Shown here piece after piece: positions 26,227 through 34,340 of a DNA stretch of 61,675 bases. The stretch comes from Bacteroidales bacterium (GTDB taxonomy: Bacteria > Bacteroidota > Bacteroidia > Bacteroidales > UBA12077). The DNA is taken from NCBI GenBank assembly GCA_030637515.1, contig DAOWGM010000014.1, positions 1-61,675 on the forward strand. The letters run 5' to 3'. Position numbers and translations under genes: made by a program. Each line of letters begins with the position of its first letter. Position 1 is the first letter of the stretch. Under the pieces are notes generated by a model that was given only the letters and a program-made list of their open reading frames with translations, searched no databases and was not told the origin of the DNA.

Positions 26227-27784
26227 ACATATTGATTCTGCTTTGGTCAATTGGTCGAGAGCACAATTTGCATTAACAGCTTTGTATCATTGGCTATTTG
26301 TTCCTTTAACATTAGGAATAACTTTCATAATAGCTTTTATGGAAACCTTGTATGTAAAAACAGGCGATCCTGAATGGAAAAAAGCTACCAAGTTCTGGAT
26401 GACATTATTTGGAATTAATTTTGCTATTGGCGTTGCAACCGGAATTATTCTTGAGTTTGAATTTGGAACAAATTGGTCTAATTATTCTTGGTTTGTAGGC
26501 GATATATTTGGAGCTCCTTTGGCAATAGAAGGTATTATGGCATTCTTTATGGAATCCACATTTATTGCAATAATGTTTTTTGGGTGGAACAAAGTGAGTA
26601 AGAAGTTTCATTTGCTTTCTACATGGTTAGTTGCTATTGGTTCCAATTTATCAGCACTATGGATTTTAGTTGCAAACGGATGGATGCAATCTCCTGTTGG
26701 AATGCACTTCAATCCTGATACTGCGCGAAATGAAATGCTTAATTTCTGGGAAGTATTATTTTCTCCGGTTGCTATAAATAAGTTTTTGCATACAATCACT
26801 TCTTCTTATGTATTAGCTTCTGTTTTTGTTATTGGTGTTAGTGCCTGGTTCTTGTTAAAAGGCAGAGAGCAATTATTGGCTAAACGAAGTATTATTATTG
26901 CTGCAATATTTGGATTCTTAAGTAGTCTTTTTCTTATATATACAGGTGATGGTTCAGCATATCAGGTTGCTCAAAAGCAGCCTATGAAACTGGCGGCAAT
27001 GGAAGGATTATATGAAGGTTCAGAAGGAGCTGGTCTTATTTTGCTTGGCATGCCAACTCCTGGAAAAGAAATTAATGATGGTAAAGATGATTATGTTTTT
27101 AAGTTTGAGATTCCAAAGTTGTTATCATTTCTTGGTTATAGAAACGCAGATGCATTTGTGCCTGGTGTAAAAGATATAGTAGATGGTGGATTTGAATACG
27201 AAGATAAAAACGGAGAAATAAAGATTGCGTTATCTGCTATTGAGAAAATTGAAAAGGGGAAATTAGCTATTAATGCTCTTTCTGAATACAAAAAAGCCAA
27301 AGAATCTGAGAATATTGTTAAGCAGGAAGAATCTTTAATAGTTTTTAAAGAAAACTTTAAATATTTTGGGTATGGATTTTTAAATGATCCTAAGAGTATA
27401 ATTCCTAATGTTCCTATTACATTTTATAGTTTTCACATAATGGTTGCTCTGGGATTTTATTTTATTCTACTATTTGCACTCGTTCTATTTTTCATTTTTA
27501 AAGATAAGCTAATTGATAAAAAATGGCTCTTACGCTTGGCAGTAATTACTATTCCACTCGCGTATATAGCTTCATTGTCTGGCTGGGTTGTGGCTGAGGT
27601 TGGTCGTCAGCCTTGGACAATCCAGGATCTTTTACCAACCGTTGCTTCAGTTTCACAGATTGATGCAAGTGCTGTTCAAATAACTTTCTGGTTGTTTACT
27701 GCTGTATTTACAGCTTTGCTCATTGCTGAACTAAAGATTATGTTTAAGCAGATAAAAATTGGACCTAAAGAAGGAGGACATTAA
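26219..27784 (+). CDS. cydA: Cytochrome bd ubiquinol oxidase subunit I
   Basis: 521 residues with about nine membrane helices. Haem ligands and the quinol site are suggested by ALTALYHWLFVPL (His24, equivalent of E. coli His19), KFLHTITSSY and GWVVAEVGRQPW. The region between about 285 and 390 is a soluble insert (Q-loop side) with charged residues. It oxidises quinol and reduces oxygen with high affinity and does not pump protons; in anaerobes it gives oxygen tolerance. It is the second gene of the operon. Confidence 0.95.
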   Translation: MIEHIDSALVNWSRAQFALTALYHWLFVPLTLGITFIIAFMETLYVKTGDPEWKKATKFWMTLFGINFAIGVATGIILEFEFGTNWSNYSWFVGDIFGAPLAIEGIMAFFMESTFIAIMFFGWNKVSKKFHLLSTWLVAIGSNLSALWILVANGWMQSPVGMHFNPDTARNEMLNFWEVLFSPVAINKFLHTITSSYVLASVFVIGVSAWFLLKGREQLLAKRSIIIAAIFGFLSSLFLIYTGDGSAYQVAQKQPMKLAAMEGLYEGSEGAGLILLGMPTPGKEINDGKDDYVFKFEIPKLLSFLGYRNADAFVPGVKDIVDGGFEYEDKNGEIKIALSAIEKIEKGKLAINALSEYKKAKESENIVKQEESLIVFKENFKYFGYGFLNDPKSIIPNVPITFYSFHIMVALGFYFILLFALVLFFIFKDKLIDKKWLLRLAVITIPLAYIASLSGWVVAEVGRQPWTIQDLLPTVASVSQIDASAVQITFWLFTAVFTALLIAELKIMFKQIKIGPKEGGH

Positions 27785-27785
27785 A

Positions 27786-28916
27786 ATGTTTGAAAGTTTA
27801 TCACATATAGTTTTGCAACAATATTGGTGGGTAATTATCTCATTATTAGGTGCAATTTTGGTTTTCTTATTATTTGTTCAAGGTGGACAGACATTAATTT
27901 ATACATTAGGAAAAACCGATATGGAACGCCGACTTATAGTGAACTCATTAGGTCGTAAATGGGAATTTACTTTTACTACTTTAGTAACTTTCGGCGGAGC
28001 ATTTTTTGCTTCTTTTCCTTTATTTTATTCAACCAGCTTTGGAGGCGCATATTGGGTTTGGATGATAATTCTTTTTGCCTTTATCATTCAGGCTGTTTCA
28101 TATGAATTCAGATCAAAGCCAAATAATTTTTTGGGAGCAAAAACTTATGAGACTTTTCTGTTTATAAATGGATTATTGGGAACAATATTATTGGGAATAG
28201 CTGTGGCAACATTTTTTACAGGCTCTGAATTCTCAGTAAATGAAATGAATTTTTCAAAATGGGAAGGCGCAGCAAGGGGACTTGAGTTAGCATTAAATCC
28301 ACACAATATTTCATTGGGATTAGCAGTATTTTTTCTTGCCAGAGTTTTAGCTATTCTTTATTTTATGAATAATATTGATGATGAAAATATCTTTAGTAGA
28401 TCGAAAAGGCAGTTAATTTATAATGCAATTCCTTTTCTTGTATTCTTTTTAGTTTTTGTAATATGGCTAATGTTTATTGATGGTTTTGCCTATGATCCTG
28501 TAAGTAAAAAAGTTTCTTACGAATCATATAAATATTTGCATAATTTTTTACAAATGCCTTTAGTTCTGATTGTTTTTTTAATTGGAGTTGTGTTGGTTTT
28601 ATTTGGAATCGGAAAATCAATTTTTAAAACCACAACAAATGGAATTTGGTTTGCAGGAGCCGGAACAGTCCTAACCGTTTTTGCATTATTTTTGATAGCC
28701 GGATTTAATAATACAGCGTTTTATCCATCAACTTTTGATTTACAAAGCTCGCTAACTATTGAAAATGCATCATCAAGTAAATATACTCTCAAAGCAATGA
28801 GTTATGTGTCATTAATGGTTCCATTTGTTATAGCTTATATTTGGTATACATGGAAATTAATAAATAATAAAAAGATTGATGCAGAGGAAATGAATGAAGA
28901 CATACATATTTATTAA
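27786..28916 (+). CDS. cydB: Cytochrome bd ubiquinol oxidase subunit II
   Basis: 376 residues with about eight or nine membrane helices. Starts MFESLSHIVLQQYWWVIIS; the Shine-Dalgarno-like AAGGAGG at 27770-27776 precedes this ATG, so a longer reading from TTG at 27759 is not chosen. It pairs with CydA, one base after its stop codon. In other organisms the complex also needs the small peptide CydX, for which a candidate follows at 28997. Confidence 0.93.
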   Translation: MFESLSHIVLQQYWWVIISLLGAILVFLLFVQGGQTLIYTLGKTDMERRLIVNSLGRKWEFTFTTLVTFGGAFFASFPLFYSTSFGGAYWVWMIILFAFIIQAVSYEFRSKPNNFLGAKTYETFLFINGLLGTILLGIAVATFFTGSEFSVNEMNFSKWEGAARGLELALNPHNISLGLAVFFLARVLAILYFMNNIDDENIFSRSKRQLIYNAIPFLVFFLVFVIWLMFIDGFAYDPVSKKVSYESYKYLHNFLQMPLVLIVFLIGVVLVLFGIGKSIFKTTTNGIWFAGAGTVLTVFALFLIAGFNNTAFYPSTFDLQSSLTIENASSSKYTLKAMSYVSLMVPFVIAYIWYTWKLINNKKIDAEEMNEDIHIY

Positions 28917-28958
28917 GCAAAGTTTTCATGAAATAGAAACTCGAAACTTTGAACTATT

Positions 28959-28982
28959 AACTTGTCTGCCGACAGGCAGGCT
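28959..28982. repeat. Short palindromic intergenic repeat, copy 1
   Basis: CTTGTCTGCCGACAGGCAGG (28961-28980) with core CTGCC-GACA-GGCAG. A second copy of the same family, CTTGCCTGCCGGTAGGCAGG, is at 40043-40062. Here it lies between cydB and the small peptide gene and could form a hairpin in the operon transcript that tunes expression. Confidence 0.7.
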
Positions 28983-28996
28983 TTAAACTAATTGAA

Positions 28997-29098
28997 ATGT
29001 ATTTAACAGAAATAATTTGGTTAATATTTTGGCCAATCCTAATTTGGGTTAGCTACAAACTTTCGGCTTTTGCAATAAAAAAGTACGAAGAAGAATAA
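28997..29098 (+). CDS. CydX-like single-helix peptide at the end of the cytochrome bd operon
   Basis: 33 residues from ATG at 28997 to TAA at 29096: MYLTEIIWLIFWPILIW starts one tryptophan-rich membrane helix, and the tail FAIKKYEEE is charged. No other gene occupies this strand between cydB and the DAHP synthase gene. CydX in E. coli is a 37-residue single-helix subunit with the same topology that stabilises the CydAB haem site. There is no residue-level match that proves homology; the call rests on position, size, helix and charged C-terminus. Confidence 0.65.
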   Translation: MYLTEIIWLIFWPILIWVSYKLSAFAIKKYEEE

Positions 29099-29119
29099 AT
29101 ATTAGATTTTAAATATTTA

Positions 29120-29155
29120 CAAATCCTGACAAGTTTAAAATCCTGTTGGGATTTG
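29120..29155 (+). promoter_or_regulatory. Alternative hairpins in the DAHP synthase leader
   Basis: CAAATCC (29120-29126) and AAATCC (29138-29143) can each pair with GGATTTG (29149-29155). Two competing stems before an amino-acid synthesis gene are suggestive of an attenuator or a degenerate palindromic repeat. There is no run of aromatic codons or T-box sequence, so confidence is low. Confidence 0.25.
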
Positions 29156-29206
29156 ACGTAAAATAAATATTGGAATTCTCTATCTTTAAGCACTATTTCA
29201 AATATA

Positions 29207-30319
29207 ATGACGAAACTAAAGAATATATCAAAAATAAGTAAATGGTTCGATGGATTAAACGAACCTTTAATTATTGCAGGACCTTGTAGTGCTGAGTCCG
29301 AAGAGCAAGTTATGCAAACAGCGAGGGAAATTGCAGCATCAGGCAAAGTTAAAGTTTTTCGATCAGGGATATGGAAGCCGCGTACTCGCCCGGGAAATTT
29401 TGAGGGTGTTGGTGAAGAGGGACTACAATGGCTACAGCAGGTAAAAAAAGAAACCGGGCTTTTAACAGCAATAGAAATAGCTAATTCTGAACATGCAGAT
29501 TTAGCTATTAAATATGATGTTGATATACTTTGGATTGGAGCAAGAACTACTTCAAATCCATTTTCCATTCAGGAACTTGCCGATCATTTAAAAGGATATG
29601 ACAAGCCTGTAATGGTTAAGAATCCTATAAATCCAGATGTTAGCCTTTGGGTAGGTGCTCTGGAGCGATTTCACAAAGCAGGAGTTAACAAATTAGCAGC
29701 AGTTCATCGAGGATTTTATCCTTTTGAACCAACAACATTGCGTAATATTCCGAAATGGGAGGTAGCAATTGAATTAAAAAGTATGTGTCATGATTTGCCA
29801 ATAATTTGTGACCCAAGTCATATTGCAGGAAATACAGAATATATTGAAGAAATATCACAAAAAGCACTTGATTTGAACATGGATGGATTAATGATAGAAA
29901 CACATTATAATCCGACAGTTGCTCTAAGTGATATGAATCAGCAATTAACTCCAAATGAGCTTGATACACTTCTTGACGAGCTGATTTTCAGAAGAACTAC
30001 TACGAAAGATGAAGATTTTACAAGTATTTTAGAAACAATGCGAGGTAAGATTGATTCTATTGATCAACAAATGTTGGAGCTTCTCTCTCAAAGAATGAAT
30101 GTTGTTGAAGAAATCGGTAAATATAAAAGCAAAAATGAAGTTACTATTTTACAGCTTCGCCGCTGGGAAAAGATAATGTCTACAAGATTAAAATTGGGTA
30201 AAAGCTTGGGACTAACAGAAGACTTTATAAAAAAATTACTTCAGCTTGTGCATAAAGAATCTATACAACGACAAACTGAAGTAATGAATAAGCTTACTTC
30301 TTCAAAAAAGAAATACTAA
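29207..30319 (+). CDS. Bifunctional DAHP synthase / chorismate mutase
   Basis: 370 residues. The N-terminal type I-beta DAHP synthase (about 1-255) has IIAGPCSAESEEQ, RSGIWKPRTRPGNFEG, VKNPINPDVSLW and CDPSHIAGN. The C-terminal AroQ chorismate mutase (about 278-360) has MRGKIDSIDQQMLELLSQRM. It combines entry into the shikimate pathway with the branch to phenylalanine and tyrosine, a fusion seen in Bacteroidota. It is monocistronic here, and the fusion suggests feedback from prephenate or aromatic amino acids, as known in homologues. Confidence 0.94.
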   Translation: MTKLKNISKISKWFDGLNEPLIIAGPCSAESEEQVMQTAREIAASGKVKVFRSGIWKPRTRPGNFEGVGEEGLQWLQQVKKETGLLTAIEIANSEHADLAIKYDVDILWIGARTTSNPFSIQELADHLKGYDKPVMVKNPINPDVSLWVGALERFHKAGVNKLAAVHRGFYPFEPTTLRNIPKWEVAIELKSMCHDLPIICDPSHIAGNTEYIEEISQKALDLNMDGLMIETHYNPTVALSDMNQQLTPNELDTLLDELIFRRTTTKDEDFTSILETMRGKIDSIDQQMLELLSQRMNVVEEIGKYKSKNEVTILQLRRWEKIMSTRLKLGKSLGLTEDFIKKLLQLVHKESIQRQTEVMNKLTSSKKKY

Positions 30320-30328
30320 ATTTCAAAA

Positions 30329-30583
30329 TTATTTTACTTCTGTTAAAGTATAGTCAAATCCTTCCATAATAGGATTTGATAATATTTTATTACAAGCTTC
30401 ATTAACTCTTTCCATTGCTATTTCTTTACTTGCAGCTTCAATTCCCAGAGTAATATGCTTACCTATTCGAACATTCGAAACTTCTGTAAAACCAATATTT
30501 TTCATACTGTGAGTTACTGCTTTTCCTTGAGGATCTAACAAAGCTTTAAGTGGCATTACGTTAATTTCTGCAATAAATTTCAT
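30329..30583 (-). CDS. purS: Phosphoribosylformylglycinamidine synthase subunit PurS
   Basis: 84 residues: MKFIAEINVMPLKALLDPQGKAV, SVRIGKH-like NVRIGKHITL and the C-terminal NPIMEGFDYTL. PurS bridges PurL and PurQ in purine synthesis. PurL and PurQ are not in this window. It lies 10 bases after pssA and is probably co-transcribed with it, which is an odd pairing. It is convergent with the DAHP synthase gene. Confidence 0.85.
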   Translation of the reverse strand: MKFIAEINVMPLKALLDPQGKAVTHSMKNIGFTEVSNVRIGKHITLGIEAASKEIAMERVNEACNKILSNPIMEGFDYTLTEVK

Positions 30584-30593
30584 AAGTTAATAA

Positions 30594-31343
30594 TTAATCA
30601 AAGTTAAAAATCCAGTTGTTAATTGCTGATAATAAAATATATAAAATAATTATTAGCGGAATTGCTATCGTATGCAATGATATTAATAAAATTGCAGATA
30701 ACACAATAAAAATATATCGAATTTTATTTCCCTTAAAGCCAAGGTTTTTGAATTTTAACGAAAACATTGGAAATTCTGCAACGAGTAATAATGAAAATGA
30801 AAATACGATGGCAGATAGTATAAATTCGTTTTTTAATAAGGATAGAAGAATATCATTAGTAGTTAAAATACTTATTAGATAAAGTGATACAAAGAATAAT
30901 GCATTAGCAGGAACTGCAAGCCCTATAAAATTTTCTGATTGTCTTTCATCAACATTAAATTTAGCTAATCTTACACCGGAAAGTACTGCAATAAAAAACG
31001 GAACAAGTAAAAAGAAGATTTCTTGCAAACTTAGATTTGTTAGTTGAAGCTTATCAATGCTACCAAATAGAGAAATCTTCATTAAATGAAAAATAATAAC
31101 CGATGGAGCTACACCAAAGCTAACTATATCGGCAAGAGAATCGAGCTCTTTACCAACAACTGAAAATGCTTTTAACATTCGCGCCGACATTCCATCCAGA
31201 AAATCAAAAAGAGCTGCTAAGAAAATCATATAAACAGAAAAAGTAATATAACCTTCAAAAGCCAATACAATAGAAATGCATCCTGAAAGTAGATTTAATG
31301 ATGTAATAGTATTCGGAATATGTTTTTTTATTCGATTTAGCAT
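30594..31343 (-). CDS. pssA: CDP-diacylglycerol--serine O-phosphatidyltransferase
   Basis: 249 residues, about seven membrane helices. The CDP-alcohol phosphotransferase motif is complete: DGMSARMLKAFSVVGKELDS followed by LADIVSFG (DG-x2-AR-x8-G-x3-D-x3-D). It makes phosphatidylserine from the CDP-diacylglycerol produced by CdsA; Psd then decarboxylates it, so the whole phosphatidylethanolamine branch lies within 10 kb. The first helix begins after a basic N-terminus (MLNRIKKHIPN). Confidence 0.93.
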   Translation of the reverse strand: MLNRIKKHIPNTITSLNLLSGCISIVLAFEGYITFSVYMIFLAALFDFLDGMSARMLKAFSVVGKELDSLADIVSFGVAPSVIIFHLMKISLFGSIDKLQLTNLSLQEIFFLLVPFFIAVLSGVRLAKFNVDERQSENFIGLAVPANALFFVSLYLISILTTNDILLSLLKNEFILSAIVFSFSLLLVAEFPMFSLKFKNLGFKGNKIRYIFIVLSAILLISLHTIAIPLIIILYILLSAINNWIFNFD

Positions 31344-31475
31344 AATACTTTTGCTTACTGAGTAACAATATTTTTCACAAAAATAAGTTAAAAAATATAG
31401 TTTGATTAATATTTTATTAATTACTAAGTTTAAACACTCAAAATTTTATTGCATTTCTGATTTATATTGATCTTG

Positions 31476-32549
31476 ATGAGGCGAAGGATATTAATACCAG
31501 TTTTATTTCTTATTACTAGTTTTGCTTACAGTCAGACTGCTAAGTACAGTAATGAGTTTCTTTCTATTGGTGTAGGAGCGAGATCGTTAAGTATGTCGAA
31601 TGCTACTGTTGCCAGTACGAATGATGTAACTTCAGGGTATTTTAATCCTGCCGGATTAAATTCCTTGCAAACAGATTTCGATGCAGGAATAATGCATGCT
31701 GAATATTTTGCAGGAATTGCTAAATACGATTATCTGGCTGGAGCAATGGCTTTGGATACAAGTAGTTATTTGGGAGCAACCATTATCCGTTTTGGTGTTG
31801 ACGATATTCCAAATACCACGGATCTAATTGATAGCGATGGAAATATTGACTACGATAGAATAACGCGATTTTCAGCAGCCGATTATGCTTTTTTATTAAG
31901 TTATGCGCGAAAAACTAATATTCCTGATTTAACTTATGGTGTAAATGCAAAAATTATATATCGAAATATTGGGAAATTTGCAAATGCATGGGGTTTTGGA
32001 CTTGACTTAGGTTTGCAGTACAAACTGAATAACTGGAAGTTTGGAGCAATGGCCCGCGATATAACTACAACATTTAATGCATGGAGCTTTAACGAAGATG
32101 AATTAATTATTGAGGTTCAGGATTCGGTATTTAATTTTGCTCCAGATAATTCACTGGAATTAACCTTACCAAAATTATTATTGGGAGTTTCCAGAGATTT
32201 TACAATCTATAATAAGTTTAAAGCACTGGCTGAAATTGATTTAGATTTTACTTTCGATGGCAAACGTCATGTTCTGGTTGAAGGAGATCCAATAAGTATT
32301 GATCCTCATCTTGGAATTGAAATTAATTATAATCGCTTGGCATTTATTCGATTTGGTGTTGGAAATATTCAGCGTGTTGTGGAATTTGATAACAAAGAAT
32401 CGATGACATATCAACCGAATTTTGGAATAGGAATTCAATTTAAAGGAGTTAGCCTTGATTATGCACTTACCGACATTGGTGATCAATCGCTGGCAATTTA
32501 TTCCAACGTTTTTTCAATCAGATACTCATTTGACAGAAAATCGAATTAA
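31476..32549 (+). CDS. PorV/PorQ-family outer-membrane beta-barrel protein
   Basis: 357 residues from MRRRILIPVLFLITSFAY with a signal cut before Gln (YSQT). It shows the family opening FLSIGVGARSLSMSNATVAS-, N-DVTSGYFNPAG, then about 14 alternating amphipathic strands ending in an aromatic-terminated strand (SIRYSFDRKSN). PorV and PorQ proteins belong to the type IX secretion outer-membrane machinery, PorV as a shuttle for cargo. Which paralogue this is cannot be decided. The ORF extended to TTG at 31467 is not used. Confidence 0.8.
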   Translation: MRRRILIPVLFLITSFAYSQTAKYSNEFLSIGVGARSLSMSNATVASTNDVTSGYFNPAGLNSLQTDFDAGIMHAEYFAGIAKYDYLAGAMALDTSSYLGATIIRFGVDDIPNTTDLIDSDGNIDYDRITRFSAADYAFLLSYARKTNIPDLTYGVNAKIIYRNIGKFANAWGFGLDLGLQYKLNNWKFGAMARDITTTFNAWSFNEDELIIEVQDSVFNFAPDNSLELTLPKLLLGVSRDFTIYNKFKALAEIDLDFTFDGKRHVLVEGDPISIDPHLGIEINYNRLAFIRFGVGNIQRVVEFDNKESMTYQPNFGIGIQFKGVSLDYALTDIGDQSLAIYSNVFSIRYSFDRKSN

Positions 32550-32599
32550 CATTCCTATAAAAAAATCCTTACTTTTGTTTAAATGCTAAACAATCAATT

Positions 32600-33019
32600 A
32601 TGACTATTGCTGTAGATTTTGATGGAACCATTGTTGATCATGAATACCCTGAAATAGGCAAACCCAAATTATTTGTTTTTGAAACATTAAAAGCCTTGCA
32701 GGAGAAAGGTCATCAGTTAATATTATGGACATATAGAGCTGGCAAAGAATTAGACGAAGCTGTAGAATATTGCAGAAAAAACGGAATAGAGTTTTATGCT
32801 GTAAATAAAAATTACCCTGAAGAAATTTATGATGATAGCATAAGTCGAAAAATAATTGCCGATATTTATATTGATGACAGGAATGTTGGTGGGTTTGTAA
32901 ACTGGAGTGAGATTTGGCAAATGTTAAATCCAGATTTGTTTGATAATAATGTAAAAAGCCAAATGAAGAAAATCCCGGTTGAAAGAAAATCTTTTTGGCA
33001 AAAGTTAAAACGAAATTAA
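32600..33019 (+). CDS. Small HAD-superfamily phosphatase (BT0820 type)
   Basis: 139 residues. It starts MTIAVDFDGTIVDHEYP, giving motif I DxD (Asp6, Asp8); motif II is in LILWTYR, and DIYIDDRNVGG provides motif IV. There is no cap domain, as expected for this short group known from Bacteroides BT_0820. The substrate is unknown. A -7-like TACTTTTG lies at 32570-32577. It is followed 18 bases later by the glutaminyl cyclase gene. Confidence 0.82.
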   Translation: MTIAVDFDGTIVDHEYPEIGKPKLFVFETLKALQEKGHQLILWTYRAGKELDEAVEYCRKNGIEFYAVNKNYPEEIYDDSISRKIIADIYIDDRNVGGFVNWSEIWQMLNPDLFDNNVKSQMKKIPVERKSFWQKLKRN

Positions 33020-33037
33020 AGTTTAAATAATTTAGAA

Positions 33038-34150
33038 ATGAAGATAATATCATTAGCAGCTTCCAGTTTTTTAATATGCTCTTTTTTATTGTTACAAGCA
33101 TCTTGTTCAAATCAAGGAAAAAAAGAATCGAAACTAAAGGAAAATACGAAACCAAGTAATCTTACAAAACGGGTTTCGGTAATAAAAATAGATTCTCCAA
33201 AATCAGGTGAAATGTTTACTATTGGAGATGAAATTGAAATAAAGATCGCATTAAAAAAATCTGATATTGAGATTGACTCATTGACAATAGAAACTGAAGG
33301 GGTTAAGAAGGTAATTAAAACTGATAATTTGAATTATAATTGGGAAACGAAGGATTTAAAAACAGGTTCAAATCAAGTTAAAGTATTTGCTTATTCAAAT
33401 GGAAATAGAGTTGATAGTTATTATCTGAAATTACGCTTTAAATCAGATATAATTCCAGATTTATATACTTGCAAGTTGGTTAAAACATATCCACACGACA
33501 AAAGTGCATTTACTCAAGGATTAATTTACGAAGACGGAATAATGTATGAAGGAACAGGTCAAAGAAAGGAATCCGTGCTTAAGAAAATTGATTTTGAAAC
33601 GGGTAAATTAATCTCAGAATTAAGTCTTCCGGCAGAATATTTTGGCGAAGGAATAACTATTTTTAAAGATAAAATTATTCAGCTTACGTGGACTTCGCAA
33701 ACTGGATTTGTATATGATAAAAAGAGTTTTAAATTAATTACAACTCTGAAATATCCAACACAGGGATGGGGAATAACAACTGATGGTAAAAGCTTGATTA
33801 TGAGTGACGGAAGCCACAATATTCACTTTCTCGATCCTGAATATTTTAACGAAACCGGTAAAGTTGAAGTTTATGATAATAAAGGATTAGTGGACAGCCT
33901 TAACGAACTGGAATATATTAATGGATTGGTTTACGCAAATGTGTTTCAAACAAAAGAAATTATTGCTTTTGATCCTGAAACAGGGAAGGTGGTAAAAAGA
34001 ATAGATTGCAGTAGTATAGTTCCAAAAGGATATAAAAATGAGCAGAATAATGTTTTGAACGGAATTGCTTACGATAAAGAAAATGACAGGTATTTTATTA
34101 CCGGAAAACGATGGCCGGAATTATACGAAGTTCAATTTGTGAAAAAATAA
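33038..34150 (+). CDS. Lipoprotein glutaminyl-peptide cyclotransferase
   Basis: 370 residues. A lipoprotein signal ends in LLLQASC (Cys23). Residues about 45-135 form an immunoglobulin-like beta domain (IDSPKSGEMFTIGDEIEI). From about 140 on, the sequence matches plant-type glutaminyl cyclases, a five-bladed propeller: PHDKSAFTQGLIYEDG, GEGITIFKDKIIQLTW, GWGITTDGKSLIMSDGS and LNGIAYDKENDRYFITGK. The enzyme turns N-terminal Gln into pyroglutamate, the mark left on many Bacteroidota exported proteins. Many proteins in this window expose Gln after signal cleavage and would be substrates. Confidence 0.88.
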   Translation: MKIISLAASSFLICSFLLLQASCSNQGKKESKLKENTKPSNLTKRVSVIKIDSPKSGEMFTIGDEIEIKIALKKSDIEIDSLTIETEGVKKVIKTDNLNYNWETKDLKTGSNQVKVFAYSNGNRVDSYYLKLRFKSDIIPDLYTCKLVKTYPHDKSAFTQGLIYEDGIMYEGTGQRKESVLKKIDFETGKLISELSLPAEYFGEGITIFKDKIIQLTWTSQTGFVYDKKSFKLITTLKYPTQGWGITTDGKSLIMSDGSHNIHFLDPEYFNETGKVEVYDNKGLVDSLNELEYINGLVYANVFQTKEIIAFDPETGKVVKRIDCSSIVPKGYKNEQNNVLNGIAYDKENDRYFITGKRWPELYEVQFVKK

Positions 34151-34161
34151 GCTCATAAAAA

Positions 34162-34237
34162 AGAAAGTTGCTCATAATTCGACAAGCTCATTAGGACAAC
34201 TTTCTGGATAATTGTTTGTCACACTGAGCTTGTCGAA
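34162..34237. repeat. Nested inverted repeats after the glutaminyl cyclase gene
   Basis: TTCGACAAGCTCA (34178-34190) and TGAGCTTGTCGAA (34225-34237) are a perfect 13-bp inverted repeat. Nested across it, AGAAAGTTG (34162-34170) and CAACTTTCT (34197-34205) form a second 9-bp inverted repeat. The two stems cannot form together. The sequence resembles a repeat widely seen in intergenic DNA of Bacteroidota. It may act as a terminator or be an inserted short repeat. Confidence 0.7.
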
Positions 34238-34340
34238 GTGTAGACCAAAGTATATGTGCAAAACTATAATAATGAAATAAACTCCAAAACCATTCTTTTT
34301 ACTATTTTTATTACCTATTAATCTTTAAATCCAATAAATA

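Noticed and set aside
32604..33155. 183-codon minus-strand frame
   Set aside because: Lies across the HAD phosphatase and the start of the cyclase gene; composition (Phe, Leu, Gln, His) is that of a shadow.
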